DNA from: Patiria miniata
Lineage: Eukaryota > Echinodermata > Asteroidea > Valvatida > Asterinidae
Reading direction: 5' to 3'
DNA: 64,000 bases
NCBI RefSeq assembly: GCF_015706575.1
Contig: NW_024037062.1
Location: forward strand, 2,290,811 to 2,354,810
The first letter of the stretch is position 1. Each line of letters begins with the position of its first letter. Position numbers and translations under genes: made by a program. The notes under the pieces were generated by a model. That model was given only the letters and a program-made list of their open reading frames with translations. It ran no database searches and had not been told where the DNA came from. This document shows, one piece after another, positions 23,206 to 34,605 of this stretch.

Positions 23206-23363
23206 ATCAGTGTCCAAAATAAATGAACGACTGAAATCTGGGTACTTAAGTATGGGAGCATTTATTAAAGCTGATCTTAACTGGTAAAATACTTTCTCAT
23301 ACTTATCATTCCAAACGAACTCAGTGTTTTTCTCAGTTAAGCAATGAAGAGGTGCGGCTATCT
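23198..23363. repeat. 166-bp direct duplication, second copy
   Basis: Copy of 22935-23100 differing at a few positions (for example aaatactttctcata against aaatgctttctcaca). It abuts the 21-bp minisatellite. The junction suggests template switching or repair copied part of the Gypsy fragment before repeat expansion. Confidence 0.9.
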
Positions 23364-23935
23364 ATCGAACGCAGATTTTTTTCGTTCGAACGCAGATTTT
23401 TTTTCGTTCGAACGCAGATTTTTTTTCGTTCGAACGCAGATTTTTTTCGTTCGAACGCAGATTTTTTTCGTTCGAACGCAGATTTTTTTTCGTTCGAACG
23501 CAGATTTTTTTCGTTCGAACGCAGATTTTTTTCGTTCGAACGCAGATTTTTTTCGTTCGAACTCGTTCGAACGCAGATTTTTTTTCGTTCGAACGCAGAT
23601 TTTTTTCGTTCGAACGAAGATTTTTTTCGTTCGAACGCAGATTTTTTTCGTTCGAACGCAGATTTTTTTCGTTCGAACGCAGATTTTTTTCGTTCGAACG
23701 CAGATTTTTTTCGTTCGAACGCAGATTTTTTTCGTTCGAACGCAGATTTTTTTCGTTCGAACGCAGATTTTTTTCGTTCGAACGTAGATTTTTTTCGTTC
23801 GAACGCAGATTTTTTTCGTTCGAACGAAGATTCTTTTCGTTCGAACGAAGATTTTTTTCGTTCGAACGCAGATTTTTTTCGTTCGAACGCAGATTTTTTT
23901 CGTTCGAACGCAGATTTTTTTCTTTCTAACGAAGA
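23364..23935. repeat. 21-bp minisatellite with palindromic core
   Basis: About 27 copies of a unit containing cgttcgaacg followed by cagattttttt, mostly 21 bp and occasionally 22. One truncated unit lies near 23560, and variants with gaag or gtag replace gcag. The core TTCGAA/CGTTCGAACG is self-complementary. Because the unit is a multiple of three and lacks stops in several phases, it stays open for 147 to 233 codons in two plus frames and two minus frames. These are by-products of repetition and not genes. There are no unique spacers, so it is not a CRISPR array. Confidence 0.95.
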
Positions 23936-23953
23936 TGTTTTCAATTTTTTTTT

Positions 23954-24110
23954 TCATCTATGTCCCTTTAAAAGCTCCGTACATGTACGATCTAGTAAAT
24001 CTTCGAATTCTTCATCTTTACAATTATTTAATACCTCATTGGTCTCGATGTAGTCTGACAATTGTGAAACATCGTGAGCAGGCTGAAGTAAAGTCCTACA
24101 CCGTTTCTCA
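23954..24110 (-). CDS. Possible terminal exon of an unrecognised minus-strand gene
   Basis: The frame from about 24110 to the stop at 23954 reads PAHDVSQLSDYIETNEVLNN then CKDEEFEDLLDRTCTELLKG. It is hydrophilic, mixed in composition and looks like ordinary protein, unlike its repeat neighbours. A weak acceptor (ACTTTACTTCAG) lies near 24089. It is downstream of, and on the same strand as, the acidic exon at 25103-25262, so the two could belong to one gene, with the 88-bp repeats in the intron. I do not recognise the family, and it may be a transposon-derived exon. Confidence 0.3.
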
Positions 24111-24360
24111 AATGGAATTTTGTGCATCATTCGTACGATTACGTGAAATTTAACAACCATTTATGTTTCTTATAATATAGCATGCTACACCGTTTCTCAA
24201 ATTGAATTTTAGGCATCATTCGTACCTGTACGTGAAAGTCAAGAACCATTTTTGTTTCTTATACAGCATGCTACACCGTTTCTCAAACAGAATTTTATGC
24301 ATTTTCTTGTACAATTTCTTACAGTGTTCAAGCGAAAGTCAAGAACCATTTTTTTTCTTG
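24094..24360. repeat. Three tandem copies of an about 88-bp unit
   Basis: The phrase ctacaccgtttctcaaa recurs at about 24094, 24184 and 24267, each followed by a gaattttatgcat-like and a gtcaagaaccatt-like segment. The copies are diverged. No coding role is evident beyond the first 20 bp, which may overlap the possible exon on the other strand. Confidence 0.75.
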
Positions 24361-25085
24361 CAACAAAATAAACGTTTCAACGATATAAATGTTTCACAGT
24401 TAAAGCAGATGCTTTGACAAGGTTCGCAGTACAATTTATATCTCAATCTTGTTCCTGGGTTTCAATGCCTAGCATGCAGTCCTAGAAATTCTTGATCGGC
24501 AAGAACTCAACATCCAGAAAAAAAATGTGTAGGTCTGTTTCATGTTGTCCAAGAACAGTTGAAGGAAAATCACAAGCGCGTGCAATGTAAACCCGGCCTA
24601 GAAGACCTGTAGCCGTTTTGCTTAAAGACATGCACCAAAATCTTAATCCCAATATTGCAATTTTAAGTGGTTTTAGCTCGTCCTTCCTTGTCCAATGATG
24701 AGTAGTTATAGTCTCGAGTTGCGTTGGTTACGAAGTAGTCCGACTGGAGACTGCTATGCTCTTGACCCTCTTCATGACACTATCCACAGTCTGTATAGCC
24801 AGAATTAGAAAAAACCAAAATCAGAAAAGTAGTTTGTGGGGTCAAACAATAAGACGGAAGCATAAGGTCATATACCTGTAAATCCACTTAAGTCTTACAA
24901 AGCCGTAAAAGGCACAGGGTAGCTTTGACAATTGCAAAGTGACGACACAGAAAGCTTCGAATTAGAACAGTCTAAGTGCAAACACGATTTCTGAATAAAC
25001 TTTATCAGATAACACATTAAACAATAAAGCTTAATGTATCTGACATCATCATGCTAAAAATACATCATTAAAATGTTTGATTTTA
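24361..25085. other. Spacer or possible intron
   Basis: AT-rich single-copy-looking sequence with no open frame of note. If the minus-strand exons on either side belong together, this is their intron. Confidence 0.4.
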
Positions 25086-25102
25086 TTAGCTGTTATTTTT
25101 AC

Positions 25103-25262
25103 CTGGCCAAAAAAGTAACTTCTTCCCTTTATACTCATACATGCTATCTTCATATTCATTTGGAGTGTCGAAATGATCTTTTATAATGTCAAAGTTTGAA
25201 GTGTCAATAATATCAAAGGCAAAGTTTGAAGCGGCCAGTAAATTATCGTCGGATATATCCAT
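25103..25262 (-). CDS. Possible first coding exon, acidic protein
   Basis: From the ATG at 25262-25260 (context CTCCATGG) the frame reads MDISDDNLLAASNFAFDIID, then TSNFDIIKDHFDTPNEYEDS and YKGKKLLFWP. It ends at 25103 with a good donor, CAG followed by GTAAAA (GT at 25102-25101). It is strongly acidic, with Asp/Glu spread evenly, and the frame upstream is closed by a TAG near 25300. I do not recognise the family. The donor and composition favour a real exon, and the unknown remainder keeps confidence low. Confidence 0.35.
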
Positions 25263-25786
25263 GGAGCTAGTTTCAGCCCCTATCAAAGACGGTTTCCTGG
25301 CACGCTATAATTCCACTGTATCCCACGTACGGCATTATTTCCTCAACGTCTTCAGACTGAACACTGCGTGTCATCAGCACGCTATTCAAGAACGAATGCA
25401 TGGTGCCTGGGTGGGGTTTATCATTTATACCAAGCACGCCTAGAATCCAGCATTGTATTGGTTACGTCAGAACATATTCTTATTCGCAGTACAATTCTGT
25501 ACAGTTACATTTATACTAAATGCAGTTTACCGTTACGCAATAAGACAAAGTTTGTGTCTTTGTATGAAACAAAGTCGATCCATTCGTGCAAAATAATGGA
25601 GCGCTAGAAACAATAGGGGACTTCACGGGTAGCGTAATTTTTATTCCTTGGAGGGTTAGGGGCAATGTCATGAATAATTCATGTTTATCCATGAGAACGG
25701 ACAATGACATCAACAGCATTGTTGTTAGTTACTCAACTAGTTACAATACATTAAAGCATTTTAAAGAATGGTTGTCGTCGAGCTAC

Positions 25787-25862
25787 CACACAGTAGCCTA
25801 GTGGATAGCGAGATGAGCTATGGATACAAAGATCCCTGGTTCGAATCCACGTCGTCGCTGCT
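25787..25862 (+). repeat. tRNA-like module (SINE head or tRNA pseudogene)
   Basis: An A-box-like sequence tagcctagtgg (25794-25804) and a B box ggttcgaatcc (25838-25848) lie at tRNA-like spacing. The T-arm pairs at four of five positions, but the 5' and 3' ends do not form an acceptor stem and no clean anticodon arm is seen. It is therefore a relic with an internal polymerase III promoter and not a functional tRNA. Confidence 0.5.
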
Positions 25863-27464
25863 CATTTTCATCTGCTATTTTTCTTCTCCAAATTTATCAC
25901 TGAGATAATTTCAAATTAAAGGGAAAATAAAACGAGAACCTCAAAGGAAAAACTGAATTATTCATGACATTGCCCAAAACCTCCAAGAAAACAAATTACG
26001 CCTCCCGGCTTAACATCGTATAGGGGTGCACCCAATCAAATAAATTCCAATAGACAACAGTGTAAATGCTCATACTTTAAAATTCTGTTAAAAATACTCA
26101 AAACTCTCACATGTGATCAGGCTGCACAGAAAAATGATAATCAACATGTCATATTTCATTTTATTTTTAATTATTGTTGGGTTAACCGATGACTTTTCGA
26201 GACATTCTCATCCAAAGAAGACGACCCCTAAAATTAGTGATATTTCCCAAAGTGAAAAAGTAGCCATCTCGCAAAGATCCCTCCACAACATGGCTGAAAA
26301 AAAAGTCCGGGCCAGAGGTGTATTGCCATATCTCTTCAATCTCCCAATTCCATGGCTCTCAAAACTCTCTAATATAGACGAATTTGAGTGTATAACTTTT
26401 ATTCATGAGCTCGGCGGATGGATATTTGGCCTATTTAATGGTTTGCACCCATAGGCCTACTTAAAGAAAACCGGATCCGGCATTATATCCACTAGACATT
26501 TGTCTACGATTTTCAGCAGATGCATTGCGTAGCGACATGAACGCGGTTTTGCTTTTTCACAGTACATTGCGCCAATAACCATCTTTTCTTTTGTGATTTT
26601 TATCACAGTTTTTTAAGCAAACATGTCATATTGTCACTAACATTGTAACTAGTGTGGTACGGGGCCTGTAACATCAAATTTGCTATTTTTAAAAGCTTTT
26701 TTAATATACCTATTTTATTTTAAAAGCTATTTTAATATGAGTATACAAGACCATGCTTAATAAATTCTTGGTGTTCATACTATGTCTGGGTCTATTGTGT
26801 ACTTCGTGCAATATCTTATTCCTGGTGGCTGTGTCATAATTTCAGGTCAATTTTATCGATCAATCTTACTTAATTTCAGTGTGGCAATTATTTTCATTAT
26901 GTTTTGTCATTTTGGCTGGACAATTACTTTTGCCTTTGTCTTTTTTATATGAAAAAATGCTTTTTTAAAACGTACTTCAGTAGTGTGTCAAGTTAGATTG
27001 GTTTTAAGATACAAAATCATTAATCCAGGTCACTTTCTTTTTGACTAACCCAGTATAATTCAAGTTCACACAGTTATATTTGGTCCTTCATGAAAATGCA
27101 TAGACAGATACGCATCTTTCACACCTTTCAATTTTCAGACTTTTTAAATTTGACAATCTCATTCCTGCAGCCGATTTCATGTAAGCTTATGCGATGACAT
27201 AAGAACACTCGGGCCACCATTTATAGTGTACGTTGCGCAACATTTCAGTCATGACAATTTTAAGAAAGTTTCTCAGTGCATAAGTCTGTGGATTGCTCAA
27301 CAAATTAAGGCATGACGCAGTTATTTGAGGTGGCTTTTACATTGTACTTGTGACAGAATTGTAAGGTCAGGGGCGGATCCGGCGGGGGGGGGGGGGGGGA
27401 GTTGAGGGCGCACGCCCCCTTTCCTTCAGATAACACATTAAGATGTTCTCCCCATGTACGAACG

Positions 27465-28475
27465 TGGTTCAAGGTTCAAGGTTCATTTGTTTCCACGGCA
27501 TCAAATCTCTAAATGACATAAAATCATTGCATACCAGAAAAGAATTACAAATAATACAACAAAACTGATATTTTAGAGACACTGCAGAGGGGCCCATTAA
27601 GAAGTAGAGCTATTAAGCATGGGCCCCAGATAGGCATGCTCATTTAGTCCAAACCAAGGGAAAGGAAGTAACTTACATTGAACACTTTTGAATGGTCAGT
27701 CACACGAGGTAGGGCTCAATGGGCATGCTGTATTTAAAGTAATTACATAGAAAAGCAACATACCTAAACACAATACACATTCAGAAGTAAACAACAGAGA
27801 AACAATACAATACAGATCTTTTAAACTAGTCAGGTCAGCAATGAGCAATAAAATAATGGATATTCTACAATCTACATGTAACAACATATATCTACTAGCA
27901 TGAATAAATAATAAGTTTGAATTAAAATGGAGAGATTGGTAGAGGCTTGAAGTTGTGTAGAGAACGAATTCCACAGCTTGGGTCCCTTGTATTTAACAGT
28001 TTTTTGAGCAAGAGAGGTACGACTAAATGGAATATAAAAATTAGAAGCTTGGCGAGTCCAATAAGAATGAATTTCACTTTTCTGGCTAAAAATACTATTA
28101 AATGGTAAAGCATTGCGAGAAGATTGATACATTAAAGACCCAAGCTGAACGTTATACAGTAAGTATTAAAGTTTTATGTTTTATAAAAAGGGGATATGTG
28201 TGTTCATAGAAGTCGGCAAAATTAATTACACGCAAGGCTCTTTTCTGTTATATGAGTAGTCTGTTTAAATTTGTAGCAGAACTACTACCTCAAGCAAGTG
28301 AACCATAGTTAAGATGAGAGACAATTAGGGTATTATAAAGAGATTCCAAATCATTTACAGGTAAAAAAATGCTTGATTTTGTTAATTACACCTGCGTTTC
28401 TTGCAGTGATTTTACATGAATGATCAACATGATTTGTCCATGTTAGCCCCGAGTCAATAAACAAACCCAAACATG
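27465..28475 (-). mobile_element. Decayed LINE, copy B
   Basis: Paralogue of the LINE at 3661-5440. The minus-strand reading includes CLGLFIDSGLTWTNHVDH (near 28450) and QKTVKYKGPKLWNSF (near 28000), the C-terminal region, and ends in the same CTTGAACC tail at 27465-27485. The catalytic region is missing. It retains about 200 bp of 3' sequence lost from copy A and lacks the TTAA MITE, giving an empty site at about 28017. Confidence 0.7.
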
Positions 28476-29667
28476 GAGAAGAGAATTTATTCCAATTTAT
28501 TCCCAGAATGTGATCTCTCTTTTCCGTGTATGTATTTTCCATTAAAAAATATTTATAACGAGATTGTTCCGCTCATACGTACTTGATACACCGTTAGCCA
28601 GTTTCTGAAAAAAATGTTCGGCCACAGCACGTGGGTTCGTTGCCGAGTCCGCTACAAAAAATACAGTGCAGGTATGCACACTGATAGTGCGCCGTGTGCG
28701 CGAGGCGATATACGGCCACTGCTGGCTGGCGGCTGACGGTGACTAACGTTGAGCATAGTGGCGTGGAGGACTTCAATTCTCCATTATTTTTCAGAATCAT
28801 CCACCTTAAATATATGTTTTTCATATTAGGTGAGGTACGTTTTATCACTTTTGATGGACACTCTCGATTACTTTTGTGGCGCAAATGAACATTATTAAGG
28901 CACAAATTATGCATGATTCCTTGGTATGCTCCATTAATTCAATCAGCACAAAATATTCTTTTGACGAAATAAAAATAAATTCCGACCTAACGACCCTAAT
29001 TTTTGGAAGGTCATGTAATAGGAAGCAGATTTTTAATTTGTTTTTGCTTAATTTGTTTTAATTTGAAACTTACCATTCATCCAAACTTTTCCAGTTCAGA
29101 AAATTGTTATGTTTGTGAAATGTTTATTATATTTTTATTTAAAACAAAAAAATGTTATCTATCCCCTCTGAATTTTGAGGAAAAATCTAACTCAAAGATA
29201 CCAAGATTTGCTCTAAAATGCACCAAAGAGCTTCTAAAGTTCACAATTTTGGGACCATTAAGTCGGCCCCGAACCCCACGCCGTGGCTTCGCACGTTGGT
29301 GTATCACGACAAAACTTCCCCTACAGGTTTACAAAAATCACGCCCTTCACCCCTTGGAAAAACCTGGATCCGCCCCTGAAGTTACCGCACACAGAAAGTC
29401 AGCTAAAACTATTTCAAAATGGTGGGTAGAGGTGATTCATTGATTGTTTCACGAATGAACAAATCATATGCAAACATCCGCTTTATATTATGCAGCTATC
29501 AGGCCTATATTACTCCAAGATGTTAAATTTTTTTACAACGTTGCGCAGCTAGGCCAAGTAGGGCTGGAACCGTTGCCAGAACATGAGCAACTCTTTGCAG
29601 ATGACCAAGTACGACAGAAAAAGAAAAAAAAAATCTAGGTAATAAATAATCAGTGCTATGGTCGAGT

Positions 29668-29745
29668 CCACCCCATCCGAGTCCGAGTCCTTGGTAACCG
29701 AGTCCGAGTCTGAGTCCGAGTCCTTGTCTCCGAGTTTGAGTCCTT
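29668..29745. repeat. GAGTCC-type hexanucleotide repeat (copy B)
   Basis: Same repeat as at 6848-6932, with gagtttgag variants. Together the three arrays show independent unit gain and loss. Confidence 0.85.
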
Positions 29746-30309
29746 TTGTGAATCTCAAATACACTTCATCGTGGTTGATAACCAGGACAAAGTATATTGT
29801 TTGACCCCTTTTAATACAAAGCAAAGGTTAAAGGTAATGTGTAGTATACATTTAACCAAATTCATAACAGATTTCGCCCTCAATATTTGTTGAAGTGAAC
29901 TTCAAGATTTAAATGGCTTTCCAAGTGTAAACAACTTAAAAAATTGAAATCCCAAATTCCGATCCTCTTTAAAAAAGATGTTGCTGGAAAATTGTCACTG
30001 CTTGTACTCAGAATGCCTCGCAAGGTCACAAGTATGAAAATTTTGTTCTGGCTTAACTAAGATTTAAACTAAAACATGTTCATTACATCTTTGACACTTA
30101 AGCATTTCCAACATGAGGGGAGATAAGCTGGCACGATGGGGACGCATTATTATACCCCCATGACTGAAAATGCGCCCCACTGGTGCACTTGATGGGGTAT
30201 ACGAGTAAAATATTTCGCAGAATTGTAACGCCTACCACAATGGTTCAAAATGTTGGGAGGAAAGAAAAGGTTCCCCCGCAACTGGATCTATCCCATCATT
30301 TTTACGAAG

Positions 30310-30490
30310 TTCCTCAGGGTTATACCAGGGTTCCTTTACACGCTGCAGATAACGGATGAAGTTGGAGGTAGTTCCAATTTCAGAAATCGTGGCTTGGCAA
30401 AGGTTACAGTTTGCAGAATGTCTCTTCTTGCCCGTTTTGTGGCCCGAATACTTCTTGTGATTGGTAAATCAAAACTTGATCACTCGGGAA
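30310..30490 (-). pseudogene. BED-type zinc-finger relic, copy B
   Basis: Minus-strand reading gives KKRHSANCNLCQATISEIG then TSNFIRYLQRV. The C-x2-C half of a BED finger is intact, but both His of the H-x4-H half are changed (Y and K). BED fingers sit at the N-terminus of hAT transposases and ZBED proteins. It is a better-decayed sister of 47815-48010 and no transposase catalytic region follows. Confidence 0.45.
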
Positions 30491-30551
30491 AGCACCGACT
30501 TGATAATATCATGTCGGCGCATATTATCATACCACATATTATGTGGTATGG

Positions 30552-30677
30552 AGCTCCTTCAATCTGAAGGACCAAGGCCAGGGCAAGATGGTGTGTCAGC
30601 TGAATGACCTCGCCCTTCAAAATGCAGCTGCCGAAGATGTGGTGAAAATTGAGAACTGCTACGGCCTGGATATGTAG
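30552..30677 (+). pseudogene. PAN/apple-domain exon fragment, copy B
   Basis: Reads SSFNLKDQGQGKMVCQLNDL then IENCYGLDM and a TAG at 30675-30677. It is collinear with 7898-8037 in the lectin/PAN pseudogene and has sense codons at two of that copy's stops, but its own TAG replaces an AAG. It is joined at its left (atgtggtatgg) to duplication B/C sequence, so it is an orphan fragment. Confidence 0.6.
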
Positions 30678-31489
30678 AAACTGGTTGCATGAAGCAAACT
30701 GATACCAAAAAGTCCATCAGACTGCTCTTATGTACAGGTAGATGTGGCTGACATTTTTAAGGTTAACACAAAGGGCAGTGGTGGCTTAAATTTACTTGGC
30801 TGAGAGTGAATAACCTTTTTTTTGTGGAATAATTTTCGAAAACGGATAAGACTTTGGAAGGGATTACAATATCAGGAACACCCACAATAGTCTGTAAGTA
30901 AAAAATATTTATTAGTGTTGGCTGTGATTGGCATAAAAATTTATACGGTAATTTTTGCATTGTAATTTGAACTGTTTGTGGTTGAAATATTTAGGAAATA
31001 TTGTGTAGTAAATAGAAACATGTCTTCATTTCTTGGTATATATATATATATTTAAATGGCATAAGAGGACACACTAACAGTTGTGAATGGCAACTGTTTC
31101 AAAATTGTGTGTTGGGATCACTACGAGGAGAACATAATGATCACTCAAATTTATTGCACTTTTTAATGTTACCTCTTAACAAGGAATCTGTAAAAGAAAT
31201 AGTCAATATGGTTTAATGTTGTTGCACTAAAGATACCTCTGAAAAATAGGTTTTTATTACACCGAAAGTGTAATCTTTGCTTCCGATGTAGTAAAAAGAA
31301 AATGTTTGATAATTTGGTGTAAACTCATGAGTCATGACAAATCTAACCAAACTCTGATAATTGTTATAGTTGTAACCAGGTCGGGTTTCAGTACTCACTT
31401 TTACCCGACAAGTTCCTTACTCCATGTACTCCAGCATTCATTTCATAACTTTTGTAACTTCGTGTTTATGTCATTTTACATGTGAGCAG
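30678..31489. other. Spacer, no gene recognised
   Basis: AT-rich, with a TA dinucleotide run near 31040-31055. No coding or RNA gene signal was recognised. Confidence 0.5.
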
Positions 31490-31881
31490 CCATTGCGATC
31501 ATGCTTTTTGCCTAGCGCCCTCTCGCGGCCAACTAAACTTTTTTAACAGCGCGCGCCGCCTACAATTTTGCTCAACTATGCGATGGGCGTAGCCAGCATG
31601 CGAGTTTTGCATTCCACCGCGCTTTGTTTAAGAGGAATAGCTAACATTCCGGGCGTTTCGGTTTATTTTTCTTGTAGGGCTAGGTCCAAAATAACTTTGA
31701 TTTCGATCCAACACCTTGTTGCGCGCAGACCATCTTTTACGAGCTCTTGCACTTTCCACTTTTATTGCAATTTTGAGAGAGGCTCCCTATAGCAGTAGAA
31801 TAGTTTCATCTATTTTTTGCTGCTTCTACTTCGATTTTACCATCGGACACGGAGTAGGCATGAACGTAGATCCTCCAAGTG
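31490..31881 (+). promoter_or_regulatory. Candidate promoter and short first exon
   Basis: The stretch 31490-31700 is locally richer in CpG (gcgcgcgccgcc, tctcgcggcc) than its AT-rich surroundings. Downstream, an ATG at 31860-31862 opens eight codons (MNVDPPSG) and runs into AGTG followed by GTGAGT, a strong donor at 31882. This is what a CpG-associated promoter with a short coding first exon looks like. No downstream exon was identified, so this is an inference from context only. Confidence 0.22.
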
Positions 31882-32094
31882 GTGAGTAAATCCCTTGTCT
31901 GATATTTAACATTTTTATGCCTCAAACATTTTTATGCCTGAATCTTTTTATGCCATCATGTATGAAACATTCTGGTCTTTTGTATGCTTGGTTTATTGCC
32001 AGAAATTAAGGCCGTCAAAACGGACACGGCCTGAAATTTGCCTTGCGATCACGACTGATTAACTTTTGAAATCAATCTGTTGTCGTGATTTGCA

Positions 32095-32783
32095 AGTATT
32101 TTTGAGAATTAGTTTTTCCCTAATGATTCTCTATTTAATTCTTGCATAAGTGGGAAAAAGGATTTTCTGTTGATTTTATTTTATACTTTAAACATTTCTG
32201 TCACTGTCACAGGGTGAACTGTCACTCCAAGGATGGTATCTGAAATGTATAAAACGATAAATGACTAATGAATTACGGGAATTACTGTGGCATAAAATGA
32301 TTGTTGCCCAAACAGAAGAATTAATTAAATGGAATTATGCAAGAATATGAATATTTTATGTACATGTAATGTAATTTTAAATCCGAAAAATAGAAATGAA
32401 TTGTTCACCAAGTTATGTTATAAAATGAAATAAGAATATAATACCATGCCCTAATAACTAATTCCCGAATGATCATACCACTTTAAAGAAAACCGATAGT
32501 TTTGGGGAAATGGGAAAGTCTATTTCAAATGATAAATGAGAACGTAAATATTATAGCAACACTAAAATTTAAGTTGAAGTTAGCGTACTTGTGTTGCTCA
32601 GAAGTTCCAATTTGTGTTTGTTTCAAAAGGAAAAATGGAAATTCACAAAAATAAAGTACCTAATAACATTGTTTTCCCGAAATGTTTAAAGTATAAAATA
32701 AAGGCAACAGAAAATCCTTTTTCCCATCGCATGCAAGAATTAAATAGAGAATCATTAGGGAAAAACTAATTCTCAAAAATACT
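32095..32783. mobile_element. Fold-back element with about 104-bp inverted ends
   Basis: The arms 32095-32198 and 32679-32783 are near-perfect inverted copies (left arm begins agtatttttgagaattag). The 480 bp between them is AT-rich and non-coding. I could not define a target duplication with confidence, and the superfamily is unknown. Confidence 0.7.
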
Positions 32784-33339
32784 GTTAAATAATGTTAAAT
32801 TTCTATATTGTACAGCACTTTTTTTAATTTGTACACCCTGCGAACATTCTCATGCATTTATCTGCTAAAATATTGCGTGCACTAGAATTTAAATGAAAAT
32901 CCTTTGCAAAACGATGTGCCAATTAGCAACAGTTCGAGGTTTGGGCGCACGCAGTGCCTACGCAGCACGCACGCGCACATACTGAGCAGTCCATCCGATC
33001 ATCCCGCAGATCGTTGGCAACACGTGTTCCACTTCTTGTCGACTGCCGAGGAAGCTGACTTAATTCCAGCAATGAGAAGCAGTATACTCAACACATCCAT
33101 GCAGTTTCTGATAATAAGGAATTTTCAGCTGTATAAATGATATATAGTTTTGTATTGTTGCCTCAGTATTGCTCAGCTTTTCTACCAGTAATTTCAATCA
33201 AATTCTGAATGTAGGACCACAACGTGTTTTGCATGAAAATTTCCAGCAGCAACTGACAGTTAAAACGAACACGAAATGAAAGAGGCTTACCCTACTCAGT
33301 TGAATGCACAAAGCAAACAAAGTCAGGGCTTGTTAGTAG

Positions 33340-33545
33340 ATTGTTTCCCTGGCAATGCTGCTTTGGCTATTGTCTATAGCCACCAGGCCTGTGAACTTGC
33401 CAGTTATTAGGCACAGTCTCATTAGTCTGGTTCTATGGCGTCGTTAGGGAACGCGGACGTCCGTGCCTACACCGAGCACAGACAGTATCCGTATCAAACA
33501 ATATGGACCGTACGAGTTCACGTCGCGCAGGGCTAGCTACGTACG
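33340..33545. repeat. Interspersed repeat, uninterrupted copy
   Basis: Matches 60440-60490 plus 60817-60985 in the same orientation (ttagtctggttctatggcgt through ctagctacgtacgtaggcg). It holds the empty site ttagtctg (33422-33429) for the 319-bp insertion at 60490-60808. Just to its left, 32783-32912 matches 60294-60430 in inverted orientation, and 32928-33060 matches 48065-48180 in inverted orientation, so this is a mosaic of repeats. Confidence 0.75.
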
Positions 33546-33569
33546 TAGGCGAGGCGGTGCGTTCACTCA

Positions 33570-34010
33570 AATGTACACTGCCACTATCCGGTATTAGGGC
33601 TATTTACAAATGAAAAAAATATAAAATTCTAGATGATAAATAATCGCAAAAATGATAATCAATAATCCCTATAGTGTATACTGCCACTATCCGCCATTAG
33701 GCCTATTTACAAAAAAAAACCCTAAATCCATCAAAATGTGCACTGCCACCTCTATCCGCCTTGATAGCTATTTACATTAGAAACAAATATAATATTCTAG
33801 ATAATAAATAATTACTCAAATGTACACTGTCACCATCCGCCACTGGGGCAATTTAACAACAACAAACTAAAATCATCAAAATGTGCACTGCCACCTCCAT
33901 CCGTCATTAAGGCTTTTTACACAGGGAAAAAACCAATACAATTCTAGATGATAAATAACCACTGAAATGCACACTGCCACCTCCATCCGCCATTAGGGCT
34001 ATTTAAATTT
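33570..34010. repeat. Degenerate tandem array with alternating spacers
   Basis: The core ctgccac(c)t-ccatccgccattagg recurs six times (about 33580, 33690, 33750, 33830, 33890, 33978). Spacers alternate between one containing attctagatgataaataa and one containing aaatc(c)atcaaaatg. The unit is therefore best seen as a dimer. No coding potential. Confidence 0.75.
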
Positions 34011-34458
34011 TTTTTCTTATTTTTTTTCAAATTCATCTTTGGTGTCGTACATGTATGTTTAAAGTTTTGCAAAATAGCGGTCGAGTACTAACAGAGGGGG
34101 GTGGTAAAGTCTAATGTCAAAATATGAAGACGCCCATCTGGGAAATGGTTAACACCATCAATACAAGACTGTTGACACCAAAACTAATGCTGTATCTCTT
34201 AAATAACCCCCACCCCTTGAAATTCCAAATTAACCCCCAAATGGCCTTTTTCTGGCTATTTGAGTATTCTGCTGTTCATACACTGACTAGTCATGTTGTA
34301 GTAACGATGAATAAAGACTTATTATTTCAAATTGGAAACATTCAGGCACAACAGAATATGGAAAGAACTCAGTAAGATGCTTAGCTTGAGGTGCTGCCTT
34401 GAAAGTTTAACCCCTGAAAGAGGCAACAGGAGCATAGCAAGGGCATTTGCATGTATAT

Positions 34459-34605
34459 TGGGGGGGGGGGGGTTACAATGTCTTGAAAAGGGCACTTGCA
34501 CATCCAGGCTGAAATGTATATACAGACACATTTTTTTCCTCAGTACAATTGGTCTCCGTAAAATCAAATTGAGAGGGGGGGGGGGGCGGGGGGGGGGGGG
34601 GGCTG
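34459..34605. repeat. Poly-G tracts
   Basis: Runs of G at about 34459-34471 and about 34575-34602, the second broken by a single C. On the G-rich strand they could form quadruplexes. Similar G runs sit at equivalent places in copies A (about 3560) and B (about 27385). They are also error-prone in assemblies, so lengths may be wrong. Confidence 0.7.

Larger units (their letters stand above)
26007..30540. repeat. Interspersed duplication, copy B
   Basis: 26007-29846 matches copy A (2167-7032). 28597-30540 matches copy C (46438-48050), so B is the longest version. It contains a LINE relic, the GAGTCC repeat, a BED zinc-finger relic and the junction to a PAN exon. Differences between copies are many substitutions plus clean insertions and deletions, indicating old duplication. 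Confidence 0.7.

Noticed and set aside
23364..23935. Regular repeats resembling a CRISPR array
   Set aside because: Units follow each other with no unique spacers, the unit is 21 bp, no cas genes exist, and the DNA is animal. It is a minisatellite.
23344..24053. Open frames of 147 to 233 codons in several frames on both strands across the minisatellite
   Set aside because: They arise because a stop-free 21-bp unit is a multiple of three. Four frames are open at once and no start or splice context supports any of them.
25787..25862. Functional tRNA gene
   Set aside because: A and B boxes are present, but the acceptor stem does not pair and no clean anticodon arm can be drawn.
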